DNA from: Hymenopus coronatus
Lineage: Eukaryota > Arthropoda > Insecta > Mantodea > Hymenopodidae
DNA: 64,000 nt
Reading direction: 5' to 3'
NCBI GenBank assembly: GCA_030762935.1
Contig: CM060898.1
Coordinates: forward strand, 98,835,281 to 98,899,280
In this document: piece after piece, positions 22,649 through 34,440 of the stretch
Layout of the letters: each line of letters starts with the position of its first letter
Position numbering within the stretch: position 1 is the stretch's first letter
The notes under the pieces: generated by a model
Database searches by the model: none
What the model saw: only the letters and a program-made list of their open reading frames with translations
What the model was told of the DNA's origin: nothing
Made by a program: the position numbers and the translations under genes

Positions 22649-25600
22649 ATGCCTATTCTACAATGGAACTTAAGTGGAATAAGAACACATCGACCTGAGC
22701 TTGAACTGGTGCTTAACCAGAACGATCCTTTGGTCTTATGTTTGCAAGAGACTAAGCTCCGTCCACAAGACAGCTTCAAAATCAAACGGTACACCCCTGT
22801 AAGGTGTGATCTATCATCGGAAGAGGGTGTACCTGCGCACAGAGGCACTATGATTATCATCAGAGATTATATATTCGCGTAATCTGTATCATTACAGTCC
22901 GACATCCAGTCAGTAGCTGTAAGGATTAAACTGTCACATACCAGATTCACCATTTGTAATATATACCTTCCTCCGAGTGACGACCTCTCGCTCACCGATT
23001 TAGGGGATCTAGTTTCTCAATTACCAACACCGTTTCTATTGGTAGGTGATGTAAATACCCACCATCCACTTTGAGGCTCACCTCGGGCTTGTGCGAGAGG
23101 TAAGTTAATTGCTGATTTCTTGAATACTTCTAACCTAATTCTCCTGAACACCGGAGAACCTACATTTCTTTCTGATGCTTTCAACAGTTTTTCACACTTG
23201 GATTTAGCAGTTGGTTCACCACCATTAGCATCTTCCTTACAGTGGAATATCATCTCTGATCTACATTCTAGTGACCACTTTCCAAGTCTTATGAGTCTCT
23301 TTTCACAAGATACATGTTCCACACGTTTACCTAGATGGCGCATAGATCAAGCCAACTGGAACCTTTACTCACGGCTGGCTGTCTTTTATTACAACGAGCA
23401 CGACTCTGTGAATGTTCTAGTGGAGCACCTCACAAAAAATATTCTTGATGCTGCCGAGCAGTATATTCCACGTTCGACGACCCAAACCAGTCGTCGATTT
23501 CCGGTAACTTGGTGGACTGATGAATGCCGGAATGCCATTCGTGCTCGCAGGCGTGCTCTCAGGATTTTCCAATGTCGACCAACACTGGATAACCTGATTG
23601 AGTATAAAAAGATGCGTGCCAAACCTAGGCAGGTTGTTAAGGATTGCAAAAAGACATGGATCAAGTTTGTAGCATTATTCAATCGACATACACCTTCTTC
23701 TATCGTATGGGATAAATTAAGCCGCGTGGACGGGAAAATTACTCATACGCCAATCGCCGGTCTTAAAACAGCTGTAGGAGATGTTGTTGATAAGTTTGAC
23801 GTGGCCAACACTTTTGGCAGTGCTTTCGCTCAAGTGTCTAGCTCAGAGAATTATTCGCCTGATTTTCTTCCCGTTAAGGCTCAGGTGGAATCGCAAGGTT
23901 TCAAATTTCGTTCTAAAAATCTTGAAGATTACAATCGACTCTTCACCATGAGGGAGCTAGACCATGCACTATCATCCTCGCGAAACTCTGCACCAGGTCC
24001 TGATGGAATATACGTCCAAATTTTGCAACATCTCTCTCCTGAAGGTAAGGCCTTCCTACTCGAGGTCTATAATCGTGTTTGGGTTGACGCCACTTTTCCT
24101 GAAAAGTGAAAAGTGGCGAGAGGCCACCATCGTACCTATTTTGAAAGCTAGAAAGGACCGTTTTCTTCCATCCAGCTACCGTCCAATTTCCCTCACCAGT
24201 TGCGTTTGCAAGGTGATGGAACGCATGATCAATGGACGGTTGATATGGTGGCTGGAAACTCATAAACTACTGACCAACACCCAGTGCGGTTTTCGACGAC
24301 GTCGTTCAGCAGCTGACCATCTTGTTTCGATTTCGACGCAGATAATGAATGGATTCATGAAGAACTGTCAAACCGTTGGGGTGTTCTTTGACCTCGAAAA
24401 GGTTTATGATACGTGTTGGCGGGCAGGAATAATACGTTCCCTATACAACTGGGACATACGTGGACGCCTTCCGTCATTCATTCAGGAGTTTATGAGGTAC
24501 CGCGTTTTCCGAGTAACGGTCAGCTCGGTGTTATCAAATATTTTTGTTCAAGAGAACGGAGTGCCACAGGGATCGGTACTAAGCGTCACGCTGTTTGCTA
24601 TAGCAATTAATTCTATCTCAAAATGTATTCTCCCAGGAGTATCGTCCTGCTTATTCGTAGACGACTTTGCCATCTATTGTACTTCTCAGCGCACACCTTT
24701 TTTTGGAGCGCCGTCTGCAGCGGTGTTTAGACAACCTCTCAGATTGGAGCTCTAAAAATGGCTTTCGCTGCTCTGCTGAGAAATCACTCTGCGTGAACTT
24801 CAGGCGCCGCAGGAGGCGATTACCACCTTCGCTGCGGTTTGGCACAGTTTTACTACCATTCGCGGATGAGACGAGATATCTTGGGTTGATATTCGATAGA
24901 AAACTGTGTTGGTCACCACATATAGCACACCTGAAAGCGCGCTGTAACCGTTCTCTAAATATTCTGCGGATACTAAGTGGCAAATCTTGGGGAGCGGATC
25001 GGACAGTCTTGCTGCGACTTTATCGCTTACTGATCCGAGCCAAATTAGATTTTGGAAGCATAGTTTATTCTTCGGCAATACCATCTGTGCTTAGAAGATT
25101 AGACACTGTCCACAATCAGGGTATACGTCTGGCTGTTGGAGCTTTTCCAACCAGTCCAGTAGCCAGCCTTTATGCTGAATCGGCGGAACGCCCTCAGCAG
25201 TGTAGACGAGATATTCTATTAACAAATTATGGCTGTGGGCTAAAGTGCATGCCTTCGCATCCAACGTCCATTCCTTTTTTTAACACCGAGCTGGACGAAC
25301 GTTATAGAAATATCTCTATTAGTCCACGGCCACCAGGTGTTCGCTTCCGAATGCTCCTTCATAAGCACGATATCGTAATGCCTAGAATGTTTCCCAAAGG
25401 AGAAAGAGTGCACCCACCTTGGTTACTTACAACATCCCACGTAAATCTCGGGATGACGGCATACCGAAAGTCTACAATGCCTTTTTCTAGTATCCGTAGA
25501 TGTTTTTTTAGAATTTTTGTCAAACTACAATGACCGAACTTGTATATATACGGACGGAAGTAAGTGTACCGTTGGTGTTGGGTGCTCTTTTGTTTATGAT

Positions 25601-26283
25601 ACCGAACAATATACATTCACAGTGGCACATCTATTTATAGTGCGGAGCTATACGCAATATATCCGAGCCATTCTGCACGTTGGCCGTCGAAATTTAAGTG
25701 ACTCCTTATGTTGAGTGATTCCCTGAGTGCACTTCAGAGCCTTGGTGATCTCTACAACTATCATCCTATCGTGCAGCGTATCCAGGATGCCCCCCACGTT
25801 TTATATACTTCCGGGGTTAATTTGGAGTGTACATGGATTCCTAGTCACATTGGCTTGCCGGGGAATGAACTGGCAGATTTTGCAGCAAAGACGGCAACCA
25901 CCGAGCCCAGTACAAAAATGTCTTGTATAACATCGGAAGACTTTAAGCTGGTTGTGCGCAGGGTGATACTTTCGTGCTGGCACGATGAGTGGTCAGCTCT
26001 CCGCGGAAACAAGCTTAGAATAGTGAAAGACCCTCCAACAAACTGGGTAACTTCCTCTCGTCATTCTCGACGGGAAGAACTAATTTTTGCTCGTTTGCGT
26101 ATTGGCCACAGCAATTTTACACATAGTTTTCTTTTTAAGAACGAATCTCCTCCATTGTGTCCGCTTTGTGGAGAAGATTTGTCTGTCCGTCATGTGTTGC
26201 TAGATTGTGTTAATCTAGCACATATTCGGGAATCACTGCAACTGCCGGTCAGTCTTACAGAAGTCCTGGCGGACGATAGTTAA
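22649..26283 (+). pseudogene. LINE ORF2 (endonuclease-reverse transcriptase-RNase H), broken
   Basis: Domains are in order. The APE endonuclease spans 22649-23330 (LQWNLSGIRTHRPEL, CLQETKL, NIYLPP, GDVNTHHPL, SDHFPSL). The reverse transcriptase spans 23980-24700 (SAPGPDGIY, YRPISLTSC, GVFFDLEKVYD, GVPQGSVLSVTLF, and the FVDDF active site). The thumb is at 24700-25200. RNase H spans 25545-25900 (IYTDGSK, SDSLSAL, WIPSHIGLPGNELADFAAK). A Cys/His end lies near 26157 (CPLCGEDLSVRHVLLDC). Lesions are TAA at 22880, a TGA replacing the Trp after GDVNTHHPL, a 7-bp duplication at 24100-24113, T-run frameshifts near 24700 and 25506, and a further shift in RNase H. Confidence 0.9.
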
Positions 26284-26555
26284 GATTTTTGAATTTTTTA
26301 TCGAAGATACCCTTTAAATTTCGGATTTAGTTATTTTTATCCTTGTTTTTGTATTACTTTTGTTTTTTTTTTCTTTTCTCTAATCACCAATCTGTGGCTT
26401 TTGCTATGATAATGCATTAATTTTTAGACTAATCTTTCGTTCTTATTAATAACATTTCTTATTGAGCTTTATCTCTGGCTTTTGCCATGATTTGCTTAAT
26501 AAGGGCGCTGATGACCTTTTAGTTGGGCGCCCCTAAACACTAACCATCATCATCA

Positions 26556-26567
26556 TCATAAATACGT
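26556..26567. repeat. Target-site duplication of the I-like LINE, right copy
   Basis: An exact match to 20748-20759. It directly follows the (CAT)n tail and fixes the 3' end of the element. Confidence 0.85.
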
Positions 26568-26944
26568 TTACTAAAATTACGAACACTTCAAATTCATGGA
26601 TCGTTAAAAGTCTGCCATGGCTGCACATCACGTACTTCATCATTTTACCACTTTCATTGAAAGGAAGTTTACCATAACGGGGCATTAATAAGCGGTCAAT
26701 TGCCTCAAAATTTGCGGTTGAAATGCATGCTTCTATTTCCAAGTTTGAACTCCATTCTACATAATTTTAAAATAACATAATTTTCCGATTATCCTGAATA
26801 CCCCCTAACGAACACGTAAATCTGTGCATATGACAGTCATATTAAGCACTTGTCATTTATATTCTTTTGGCACTTTACTTTCTCATTTACAATCATGTAC
26901 TTCAGTATTTTGTTAAATGATTATTAAATACTAAATAGATGCGT

Positions 26945-27190
26945 GTCCGGCTCGGTAGTGTAGGGTTAGCGTGTCTGCCTCACATTCAAGCGACGTGAGT
27001 TTGAATTTCGTTTAGTGTGAGTTACACGAATAAGGTTTTTTTAAAATTTTTTTTAGAGATTTTGCCTTAGCCTAAATAGACGAATGTTGAGCAACTTTAA
27101 GCTCTATGGACCCCGAGATTATTTGAGCAACTTTTCACCGATTTCATTCATCGCCCGATATGGCCAACCAGGTAGATGACTTTAAGCTAT
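26945..27190 (+). mobile_element. SINE family S6 copy
   Basis: The tRNA-like head reads GGCTCGGTAGTGTAGGGTTAG with a degenerate B box near 26998. The 3' end, CGCCCGATATGGCCAACCAG, recurs in degenerate form near 27825 and 57080. Confidence 0.6.
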
Positions 27191-27394
27191 TGAGAAAAAA
27201 AGATAGATCAACAACTAAACAGATACAATGGTCAGCATTATTCAAACCATCAAGTACTTTGTTAATATGTCTGTGACAGTTCGTTTCGTAATTCTAGCAA
27301 TATGTTCAACAATACACTAATTTTCTTAGGCAAGAGAAGGTGGTGCTTGTAACTCGTATTCAAAACTAACATCTATACCTAAGGACAGTTAGCC

Positions 27395-27640
27395 ATCTAA
27401 TACGAGTTCGCGCCGTGAGAGATATTGTGTTTAGCACCCGCATTTACTAAATAAGGCACCGCAGGCGATGGCACTGATGAAACATGAAATGAAGATGGCG
27501 TTACCGTGGAATTCAATGGAGGAGGAAAGCGCAGAACACGTAGAAAACTCGCCCCTGCGCCGCTTTGTCCACCACAATTCCTACATGCGGTCAATTGGAC
27601 GCGAGTTGTGAGCTGCTGCTGTCCAACATGTTGTCGCCAC
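27395..27640 (-). mobile_element. SINE family S3 copy, inverted
   Basis: The reverse complement of the 2390-2625 SINE body. It carries GACAAAGCGGCGCAGGGGCG on the minus strand and the GCACCGCAGGCGATGGCAC end near 27460. Confidence 0.75.
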
Positions 27641-27654
27641 ATATAATAGAATTA

Positions 27655-27850
27655 TCTAGAACATAAACTTCATATCTCGGTTAGGGTGAGTTATCCCGAT
27701 ACGGGTTTTCCGGGGGTAGCCCTTATCCTGTGAAGACAATATTGGGTAATTCGAAGTTCTATGGACCTCGAACTCATTTGAACATCATTTTATTACTTGG
27801 TCCATTTCATTGATCCATTTTCCGATATGATCTAAGGGTAAAAGGACGTT
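27655..27850 (+). mobile_element. SINE family S6 fragment
   Basis: It shares the GGTTAGGGTGAGTTA-type middle and the CATTTTCCGATATGATCTAAG end with 26945-27190. The head is missing or too diverged to see. Confidence 0.5.
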
Positions 27851-27861
27851 AAAACTGAAAG

Positions 27862-28016
27862 AATAAACAAATAAATAAAAAATAAATATAAAAATAAATA
27901 CAAAAATAAATATAAAAATAAATACAAAAATAATATAAAAGTAAATACAAAAATAAATATAAAAATAAATAAAAAATAAATATAAACATAAATAAAATAA
28001 TAAATAGCTATAATAT
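27862..28016. repeat. AT-rich minisatellite, AAATAAATAYAAA units
   Basis: About 150 bp of AAATAAATAT/AAATAAATAC units in tandem. The Phe/Leu-rich minus-strand open frame is a repeat artefact. Confidence 0.9.
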
Positions 28017-28019
28017 AAA

Positions 28020-29740
28020 TTTTAAGCACACAATATTAAATATAGCATGTTCGTAGCAAATAATTATTATTTGGTGTTGTTTTATTTTCCTAAAACGTTT
28101 CTTTTAAAAATACGAGAAACGTTTCTTCCCAACTCTATAGATACAATGTTTTATGAAATTGAGTTCTACGCGTACACATATTTAAAAATATTCACGTTAA
28201 GTATCGTTTAATGAAACTGGATAAAGGACACCTCGATCGATAAAGATAATAAGAAGTAGTTTTTGTTTAAAGCTTCAATAGATACAGCAGCTCACTTAAT
28301 ATAGAAGCCGAGCGATACAATTATCTTGTGAGTGTCGCACAGACGATTGACATTCAGTGAAGGCTGATGAAGGTTTTGTTGAAATTTCTGCTCAGTTTAA
28401 GAACGCAGGGGTAAGGGTGGCGGGAGTATCTCATTTGAAAATTCTACCTCCCTATTATTTTTGTAACTCTACGTAATTTTAGTGCATTGCCCTACCTTCA
28501 TGGCAACTAAACCATGATTAAAACTTTTAGCTCATTTTTTGTTTATTAGCTACATAAAAATGGAAATGCAGGTGTCAAAATCAACAATAACTTCAGTGTT
28601 GTTTCACAAAAAAGTTTGCTTTTGGTCTTAATGGAGAACTTATGAAACACACTAAAGTAACTTTTGAAATTATTTTTGGTGAATTAAAAAAAGTAGGAAA
28701 ATCTTACAAGCTTTTCTCTAAAACAAATCTACAGATAAGTTTGGTTTAGTAAGTCATATTTATTTTAAATGACTTAAACGTTTCATGCGTTTACACGCTT
28801 TTCAATGAGCTGCAATTTCAGTATTCGAGCTGCTTGCAACCATTGCTTTTAAATTGTGAACTTTTGTGAGGGAATCTGTATAATGGCCGCATAAATTGAC
28901 AAGTGTGTCACTTATTAAGAACGTTTACATGGCATTTTATTATATAAGGATTTAATGTCTCGAACTTAATTTCAATGACATTCAAACTAAAATACTGATT
29001 ACTATATTGTGAAAACTGACTTTGTCTCCAATAGTGTTTGAGTAAATGCATCAATATGAGTTGCAATGAACACCCATATTAACATTTTGTTTGTTTCAGA
29101 ACATCCCCTTAATTCCATGGCATATCTGATCATAATTTCTCTGCCTATCATCCAGGAACATGGCAACCACTAATACAATTATTGTCGATTTTTGTTCGTT
29201 TTTGAAGCACGATCTGTGTACAGATGCCGTCTTCGGGTGATATATATTACCACATACATCATATGCCATCTTCGGGTGATACATATTACCAGATACATCA
29301 GCCTTAGTAGAAGGAGTTTAATACAATCAATTTTATGGCCGTCAGAAGTTATTTTTGATAAATTGGTATTGTTGCAGTAAACATCTTGGCAAGGTCATAA
29401 CTTAATTTTGTTCTAATTTATTGGACTAAAGCCAGTCTAAAAACTGAATATATATACGAGGTAGTCACATATAGGATGCATGCACGTAAACACCCACATA
29501 TGTTTGGGAAAAGCTTGGAGTCATTTTTAAGTGCACAGAAGAAAAAAGTGACAAGTATCAGCGATAGCCCAAAGTTTATAGGTAATGACTTTCACTGTGA
29601 ACTGCATGTATTGCATTCCAAGTCCGAGGTACACAAACCGCTATTCTCGCGGTTATGGCATCATAAGCACATACTCTTATAGTGCTTATTTCTCGCGATA
29701 GCTGCTAAATGGGCGAAGTAGTAAGAGGTTTTTTATACAC
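28020..29740. other. Intergenic DNA, no gene recognised
   Basis: Ordinary AT-rich sequence. The only structure seen is a 39-bp tandem duplication at 29224-29301 (ATGCCRTCTTCGGGTGATA repeated once). Confidence 0.5.
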
Positions 29741-29764
29741 CGAAGTAGGTTGCCAATTTTGTCT

Positions 29765-30445
29765 GCGAATTTCCCTTTCTTTGTTTTTGCTTCTGCTATT
29801 CAAGAAACCACAAAATCAACAACATACGTGTATTGACCATTGTACTGGCTTAAAACTTATACTCTAAATTGACTGATTAATTTACTTTAACTCCACAAAA
29901 TCACTTAAATAAGTACTCTAACCTATGTGTTGAAACACTTCCTTTTCGCTTTTATTTCTTCTCTATACGAGAAACTACAACCAAGCACTACTCACGTATC
30001 GACCATTATACCGGTTTAAAACTTACATAATTGGGTTTCATATATCACTTTGGCTGCTATTTTATTCTCCAATTTATTTTAATGGCGTTTTATTTATTCT
30101 TTTTTTGTCCAGGATTTTGTCAGTTTTATTTTCATGGTGTTTTTTATTTCTGGTTTTAGCCAAGTTTTTCATTCCCAAGGACGCTAATGACCTTAGAAGT
30201 TCAGGCTCTTAAATACCAATCATCATCATCATCATCATCATCATCACCACCATATAATAAAACTTACACTCTAAATTTACTACTTTATTGAACATTTAAC
30301 ACCACAAAATCGCTTAAATAGGTACCACAAACTATGTTTTGAAAAATTTCCTTTTTTTTTTTTTTTTTTTCCTTCTGCTATACGGGAAACCACAACCAAA
30401 ATTCACATAGGTATTCTCCATTATACTGGTTTAAAAGTCCAAGAA
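29765..30445 (+). repeat. Tandem repeat of about 165-bp units interrupted by a LINE end
   Basis: Shared words recur in the same order: CTTCTGCTATtcaaGAAACCACAA, TATTGACCATT.TACTGG, TTAAAACTTA.ACTCTAAATT and CCACAAAATCRCTTAAATA. They lie near 29790/29965/30375, 29835/30000/30415, 29850/30260 and 29893/30302. This makes roughly two and a half diverged units, the second split by the insertion at 30027-30258. Confidence 0.65.
30027..30258 (+). mobile_element. 3' end of an I-like LINE, 5'-truncated
   Basis: It ends ACGCTAATGACCTTAGAAG...(ATC)n, like the tail of the full LINE at 26500-26555. It is flanked by exact 9-bp repeats AAAACTTAC at 30018-30026 and 30259-30267. A typical 5'-truncated retrotransposition product. 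Confidence 0.75.
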
Positions 30446-30659
30446 AACTGCTTAATTGGCATTTATCACCTCAAAATCTTATTTTTGGTTGCAGATTTAA
30501 CCCACAAAAGCCTTGCTCATCATAATTGTTTATAGCCACAATATGGCGGCTTCACAAAAACGTGCTTCACCAACCATTATGCATAAGGATAGTGCATTTC
30601 CTATCTATTCTCTCTATGTCTGTGGATTTTTGTAACGAGATCCACAACAGCGCTATCTC

Positions 30660-31230
30660 CACACAACTAGATTAGATTAGAAAGCATTCTGTAGGTTCGT
30701 TTAGGCCAGAAAGCCTCTGAACATAGAATTTGTCAAGGCATATACATGTATACATATGTTTATATACTATATACTATGAAAAAAAAATGTATAAAGCCCT
30801 AGTGCTAAAGGCATAGGTTGCAAAAACAACAGAATACTTCTTTTATTTATTTTTTTTTTGCATGCACATAAAACAGAGAGTATCAAAATATAGTGTTAAA
30901 ATGTATAAATAAATATAATTTCATTATATGTAAAACTAATGTTATGTCAGATGATAGTTTTCAAATTATCGATATAATAGTTACTAGTAGTAATTATATA
31001 AACCAAAACATGATTATTGTATTATGTACTCTTCATAAATGTCAACAAATTACAATACATATTTACAAATATGTTATAGAATTTCCAATGCAAAGATTTA
31101 CAATTATGTACTAGAGTGTAAAATACCAAAACATCAGGCTTTATAGACCTTGTTTCATTGCTAAATACTAAAAAAATTCATTTGACACATTCGTGCAAGT
31201 CAAAGTATAAATCAGTTTAATTTTAATATA
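30660..31230 (-). other. Possible 3' untranslated region of the minus-strand LINE
   Basis: On the minus strand this region runs from the RT end to a short TCTAATCTAATCTAG tail near 30665. Such a simple tail fits CR1/jockey-like elements. An A-run plus (AC)n tract at 31231-31265 lies within it. The assignment is inferred from position. Confidence 0.4.
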
Positions 31231-31232
31231 AA

Positions 31233-31263
<31 letters not shown>

Positions 31264-31355
31264 CTAATATACAAAAAATGCAATACATTGTAATATTTAT
31301 AAATACAATGATTATCAACGGTATTGTCAGACAGATTTGTCACTTAAATATTCAT

Positions 31356-32634
31356 CTACAGAGTAAAATGATTTATTGCAAAGGTACTCCTTAAGAGTGG
31401 CCTTAAAAGCCCTGAAATTCCCAACATTTCCTTTGAGATTACTGGGGAAAGCATTAAATATCTTGTTTCATAATATACACCTTTCTGAAGGCAACGAAAA
31501 TTGGCATTGGGACGATGAATCAATCCCTTTTGTCTAGTATTAATGTTATGAATTTCCATGTTTGTTGTAAAACTATGTGTATTAAGTGTATCGATTGAGT
31601 GAAATTTAACCAGTGCACGGAGAGCATAACATGCTGAGTTAAGTTTAGGTGTGATGTAGCTAATATGTGACTTCCGGTCCAAATGCTTATCTACCTGAAG
31701 GCCAAAAAATTTGACTTCATTTAGCTGTTCTAACAATGTATCATTAATTCCTATTTCTATGTGCGTTTGTGGTGAGCGTGTAGTTATAAATTTAATTGTT
31801 TTTGTTTTTTCAAGGTTTACTGAGAGTTTGTTTGCTTTGAACCAAATGAAATGAAATGGCTTGTTATTTATGGACGCTCTTTAACTGCTTTGGTTCTCAG
31901 CGTCCCATTCTATATTGGGCGTGAAAGATCGCTTAATTTTGCTCAGGGGCCTCTCTTATCAGGCTTGAGGTTCTTTTACGTGCCGTAAATCTACGAATTT
32001 GAACCAATTTGACATACAATTTAGAACATAGTTTAATTTAACTACACATTCATTGAAATCTTTACTTGATACTAGAACAATAGTGTCATCTGCGAATAAA
32101 TAAATACTTGCAAAATGTATAATGGGAGGTCATTTATGTAAAACAAGAACAAAAGAGGCCCTAAGATTGGTCCCTGGGGAACACCATGTTTTACTGATTT
32201 CCATTCTGAGGCACTATTTAGATACCCATTAGAGTTATTAATTTCCACCCTTTGTTTTCTCTTCTCTAGGTATAAAATGAACCAATCTAATGTTATTCTT
32301 TATTCCATAGAAATTTAGTTTAGCTATCAGAACCTCATGATTCAAAAGTCTTCGCTAGGTCACAAAAGAATCCACCGACATGTTCCTTTTCATTTACCGC
32401 TGTTAACACTTTATGTGTGAGCTTGTAGGTTGCATTATCTGTCGCTACTCCTTTTCTAAAGCCAAACTGTTCTTTGGCAAATAAGTTGTTCTTTTCCAAG
32501 TAATTATAGAGCATATTGAATATTACTTTCTCAAATACTTTTGAGAAAACAGACAAGAGAGATATAGGTCTATAATTTGATATATTATCTTGTTTTCCTT
32601 TTTTAAAAAGTGGTTTGACAATAGAGTACTTCAT
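31356..32634 (-). pseudogene. LINE reverse transcriptase fragments
   Basis: Motifs on the minus strand are IVKPLFKKGKQDNISNYRPI near 32620, EQFGFRKGVATDNATYKLTH near 32470, FCDLAKTFES near 32360 (first catalytic Asp), a GSPGTN-type block near 32180, and LFADDTIVLVSSKDF near 32090 (active-site Asp pair). After the SINE come KTKTIKFITT near 31795 and VKFFGLQVDKHLDRKSHI near 31710. The frame shifts several times. Confidence 0.8.
31846..31997 (-). mobile_element. SINE family S1, 5'-truncated, inside the LINE
   Basis: Only the 3' half of S1 is present. Exact 10-bp direct repeats TTTGAACCAA at 31836-31845 and 31998-32007 mark the insertion. The LINE coding sequence continues on both sides (SNWF before, KANKLSVNLEK after), which confirms the boundaries. 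Confidence 0.9.
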
Positions 32635-32898
32635 TCTGTCAGGAAATATTCCACTCTTTAGTGATTCGTTACATAAATAGCTAAGCTTATTATGTTTTAA
32701 TTCTTAGTATAATTTTCGCTTATGTTTGCAAGAAGTTTTAATGCCTGTTGTAATCCAGGTGTTATTTTCCTTCTGATTATATATTTTACAATATTTGACT
32801 GGAAAGCATGCTACAAAATGAGAGTTGAAATGTTGTAGGAAATGATTGAACTTGTCATTTACTCCATTTATTTCATAGATTTCAGTCCATGATTCTTG

Positions 32899-34336
32899 TT
32901 AAAGGGCATACTTAAACAATGTGAGGGAGCTTTCATCTACTTTTCGTGTTCTACAATATTTTAAGTTTATCTCTTTAATGAGAAGTATTTGTGCCTCATG
33001 ATCTGAAAGGCCATTTGCAAATGGTAAGGTTATTGAAGTTTTAATTCTATCTATATTCATGAATATGTTATCTATTACTGAAGAGGAGCTACCCTGAATT
33101 CTTGTAGGAAAATGTACTGTGTGTGACATGTTGTGTGTAAAAAACATAGAATTGAGTTGGTCCTTTCGGAGACTATGTATAAGATAATCAATATTTATGT
33201 CACCACAAATTATAATTTCTCGTTTCAGTTTCAATATAAACTTTAAGGAATCATCTAACTGTTTTTTGAATAACTCATATTTACCTAGTGGGGACCGATA
33301 TAGATATTATTGCAAAATTTACTTGATTTATGTTTAGCTGAACTGCGCACATCTCTATATCTAGCTCAAAGTAAAACTTGTTTAGATTAATGACTTTATA
33401 GGGTACATAGTGTCTTACAAAAATGCAAACCCCTCCTTTTTTGAACATTTTCCTTGAATATGCTGCTCCTAAAGGGTACCCATGCAGTGAAATTGGCATG
33501 AATTCCTGTTCTGTTAAGTGATGTTCAGGTAAGCATAAAACGTAAGGCTGTAAATTTTCAGAAGCAAGACTAAGAGAATATTCATCAACTTTGTTTCTTA
33601 AACCCCTAATATTTTTGTGAAATATACACAACGAGCTACTGCTATTATTTATCTTAATGGAATTACTGATATTTTCTGTATTCCTAAAATTCTTTGTTGG
33701 TGAACTTCTATTTATTTCAATTGACTTTAGAGTTTTTTCATGACTATTTTGGGGGATTTCCTTTAACCTAAAAAAAGCCCTATCAGATATCATAACAGGA
33801 ATTCTACCTATAATTCTGTCGGCAATTAGCTGCGAAAGCTGCCTTTTGCCTCTAGAATTGAGGTGTAGACCATGAGATGTGTAACCATCTGGGCCTAAAC
33901 CGCTAACATGTATCATATCAATGTGAGAGGCAGCAGGGCTCAACAAGGCACACTCAAGTTGCAGATTGATCTCCGTCACCCTCCTATGAAGCTGCTGCTT
34001 GTCGTGCCTATCGAAAAGCCCCACAAACATCACACTGGTATGACTACTGGATTCCCTTACGTCACACAGATCTTTTTCAAATGAATAATTACTATCTCTA
34101 TCCAGGTTTTTTCCTGACCCACCCACTATAACTACATGATCCCTCTTAGTAAAACCAGAAGTCAGTTTTACCAGATCTTCAGTGACATGAGAGAGCCCAG
34201 CACTAGGTTTAACTATGCCTACTACATCATAACTGCTTCCCAAATCCTCCTTTAGCAGGGATGCTATGCCCCTACCATGGCTACTCCCAAGCAACAAAAC
34301 CTTGCTTTTAGTGCAGTTATCATCTAAAACCTGCAC
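32899..34336 (-). pseudogene. LINE ORF: SGNH-hydrolase-like domain joined to endonuclease
   Basis: The open frame 33281-34336 (351 aa) begins with an SGNH/GDSL-like fold. KVLLLGSSHGRGIASLL holds the block-I Ser, VVIVGGSGKN the Gly-rich turn, and SHGLHLNSRGKRQL the C-terminal His. Without any stop it runs through a Ser/Asn-rich linker into an APE endonuclease start (FHKNIRGLRNKVDEY, CLPEHHL, GGVCIFV). The rest of the endonuclease is at 32899-33234 (CGDINIDYL, SSVIDNIFMN, LSDHEAQIL). SGNH-like domains are known in ORF1 proteins of some CR1-type LINEs; here it appears fused to the endonuclease. Confidence 0.75.
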
Positions 34337-34440
34337 AGAGGATTTGGGGACTGATCAACAGTTTCAAGAACATTGAATCTGTTGCTCAGTTTGACATCGT
34401 GCCGGTCATCGGCAGAGAAACGCCGTTTCCTCCTCAGATT

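Larger units (their letters stand above)
20760..26555 (+). mobile_element. Full-length I-like LINE (5.8 kb)
   Basis: A complete non-LTR retrotransposon lies between matching direct repeats. It has a GC-richer 5' untranslated region (20760-21218), ORF1 with zinc knuckles, ORF2 with endonuclease, reverse transcriptase, RNase H and a C-terminal zinc finger, and a short 3' untranslated region ending GGGCGCTGATGACC...(CAT)n. RNase H plus a trinucleotide tail points to the I superfamily. The GC content and codon use differ from the AT-rich flanks. The ORFs carry about half a dozen lesions, so it is a fairly recent but dead insertion. Confidence 0.9.

Noticed and set aside
27862..28016. Possible CRISPR-like or regulatory array
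   Set aside because: The units are AT-rich minisatellite repeats without unique spacers, in animal DNA.
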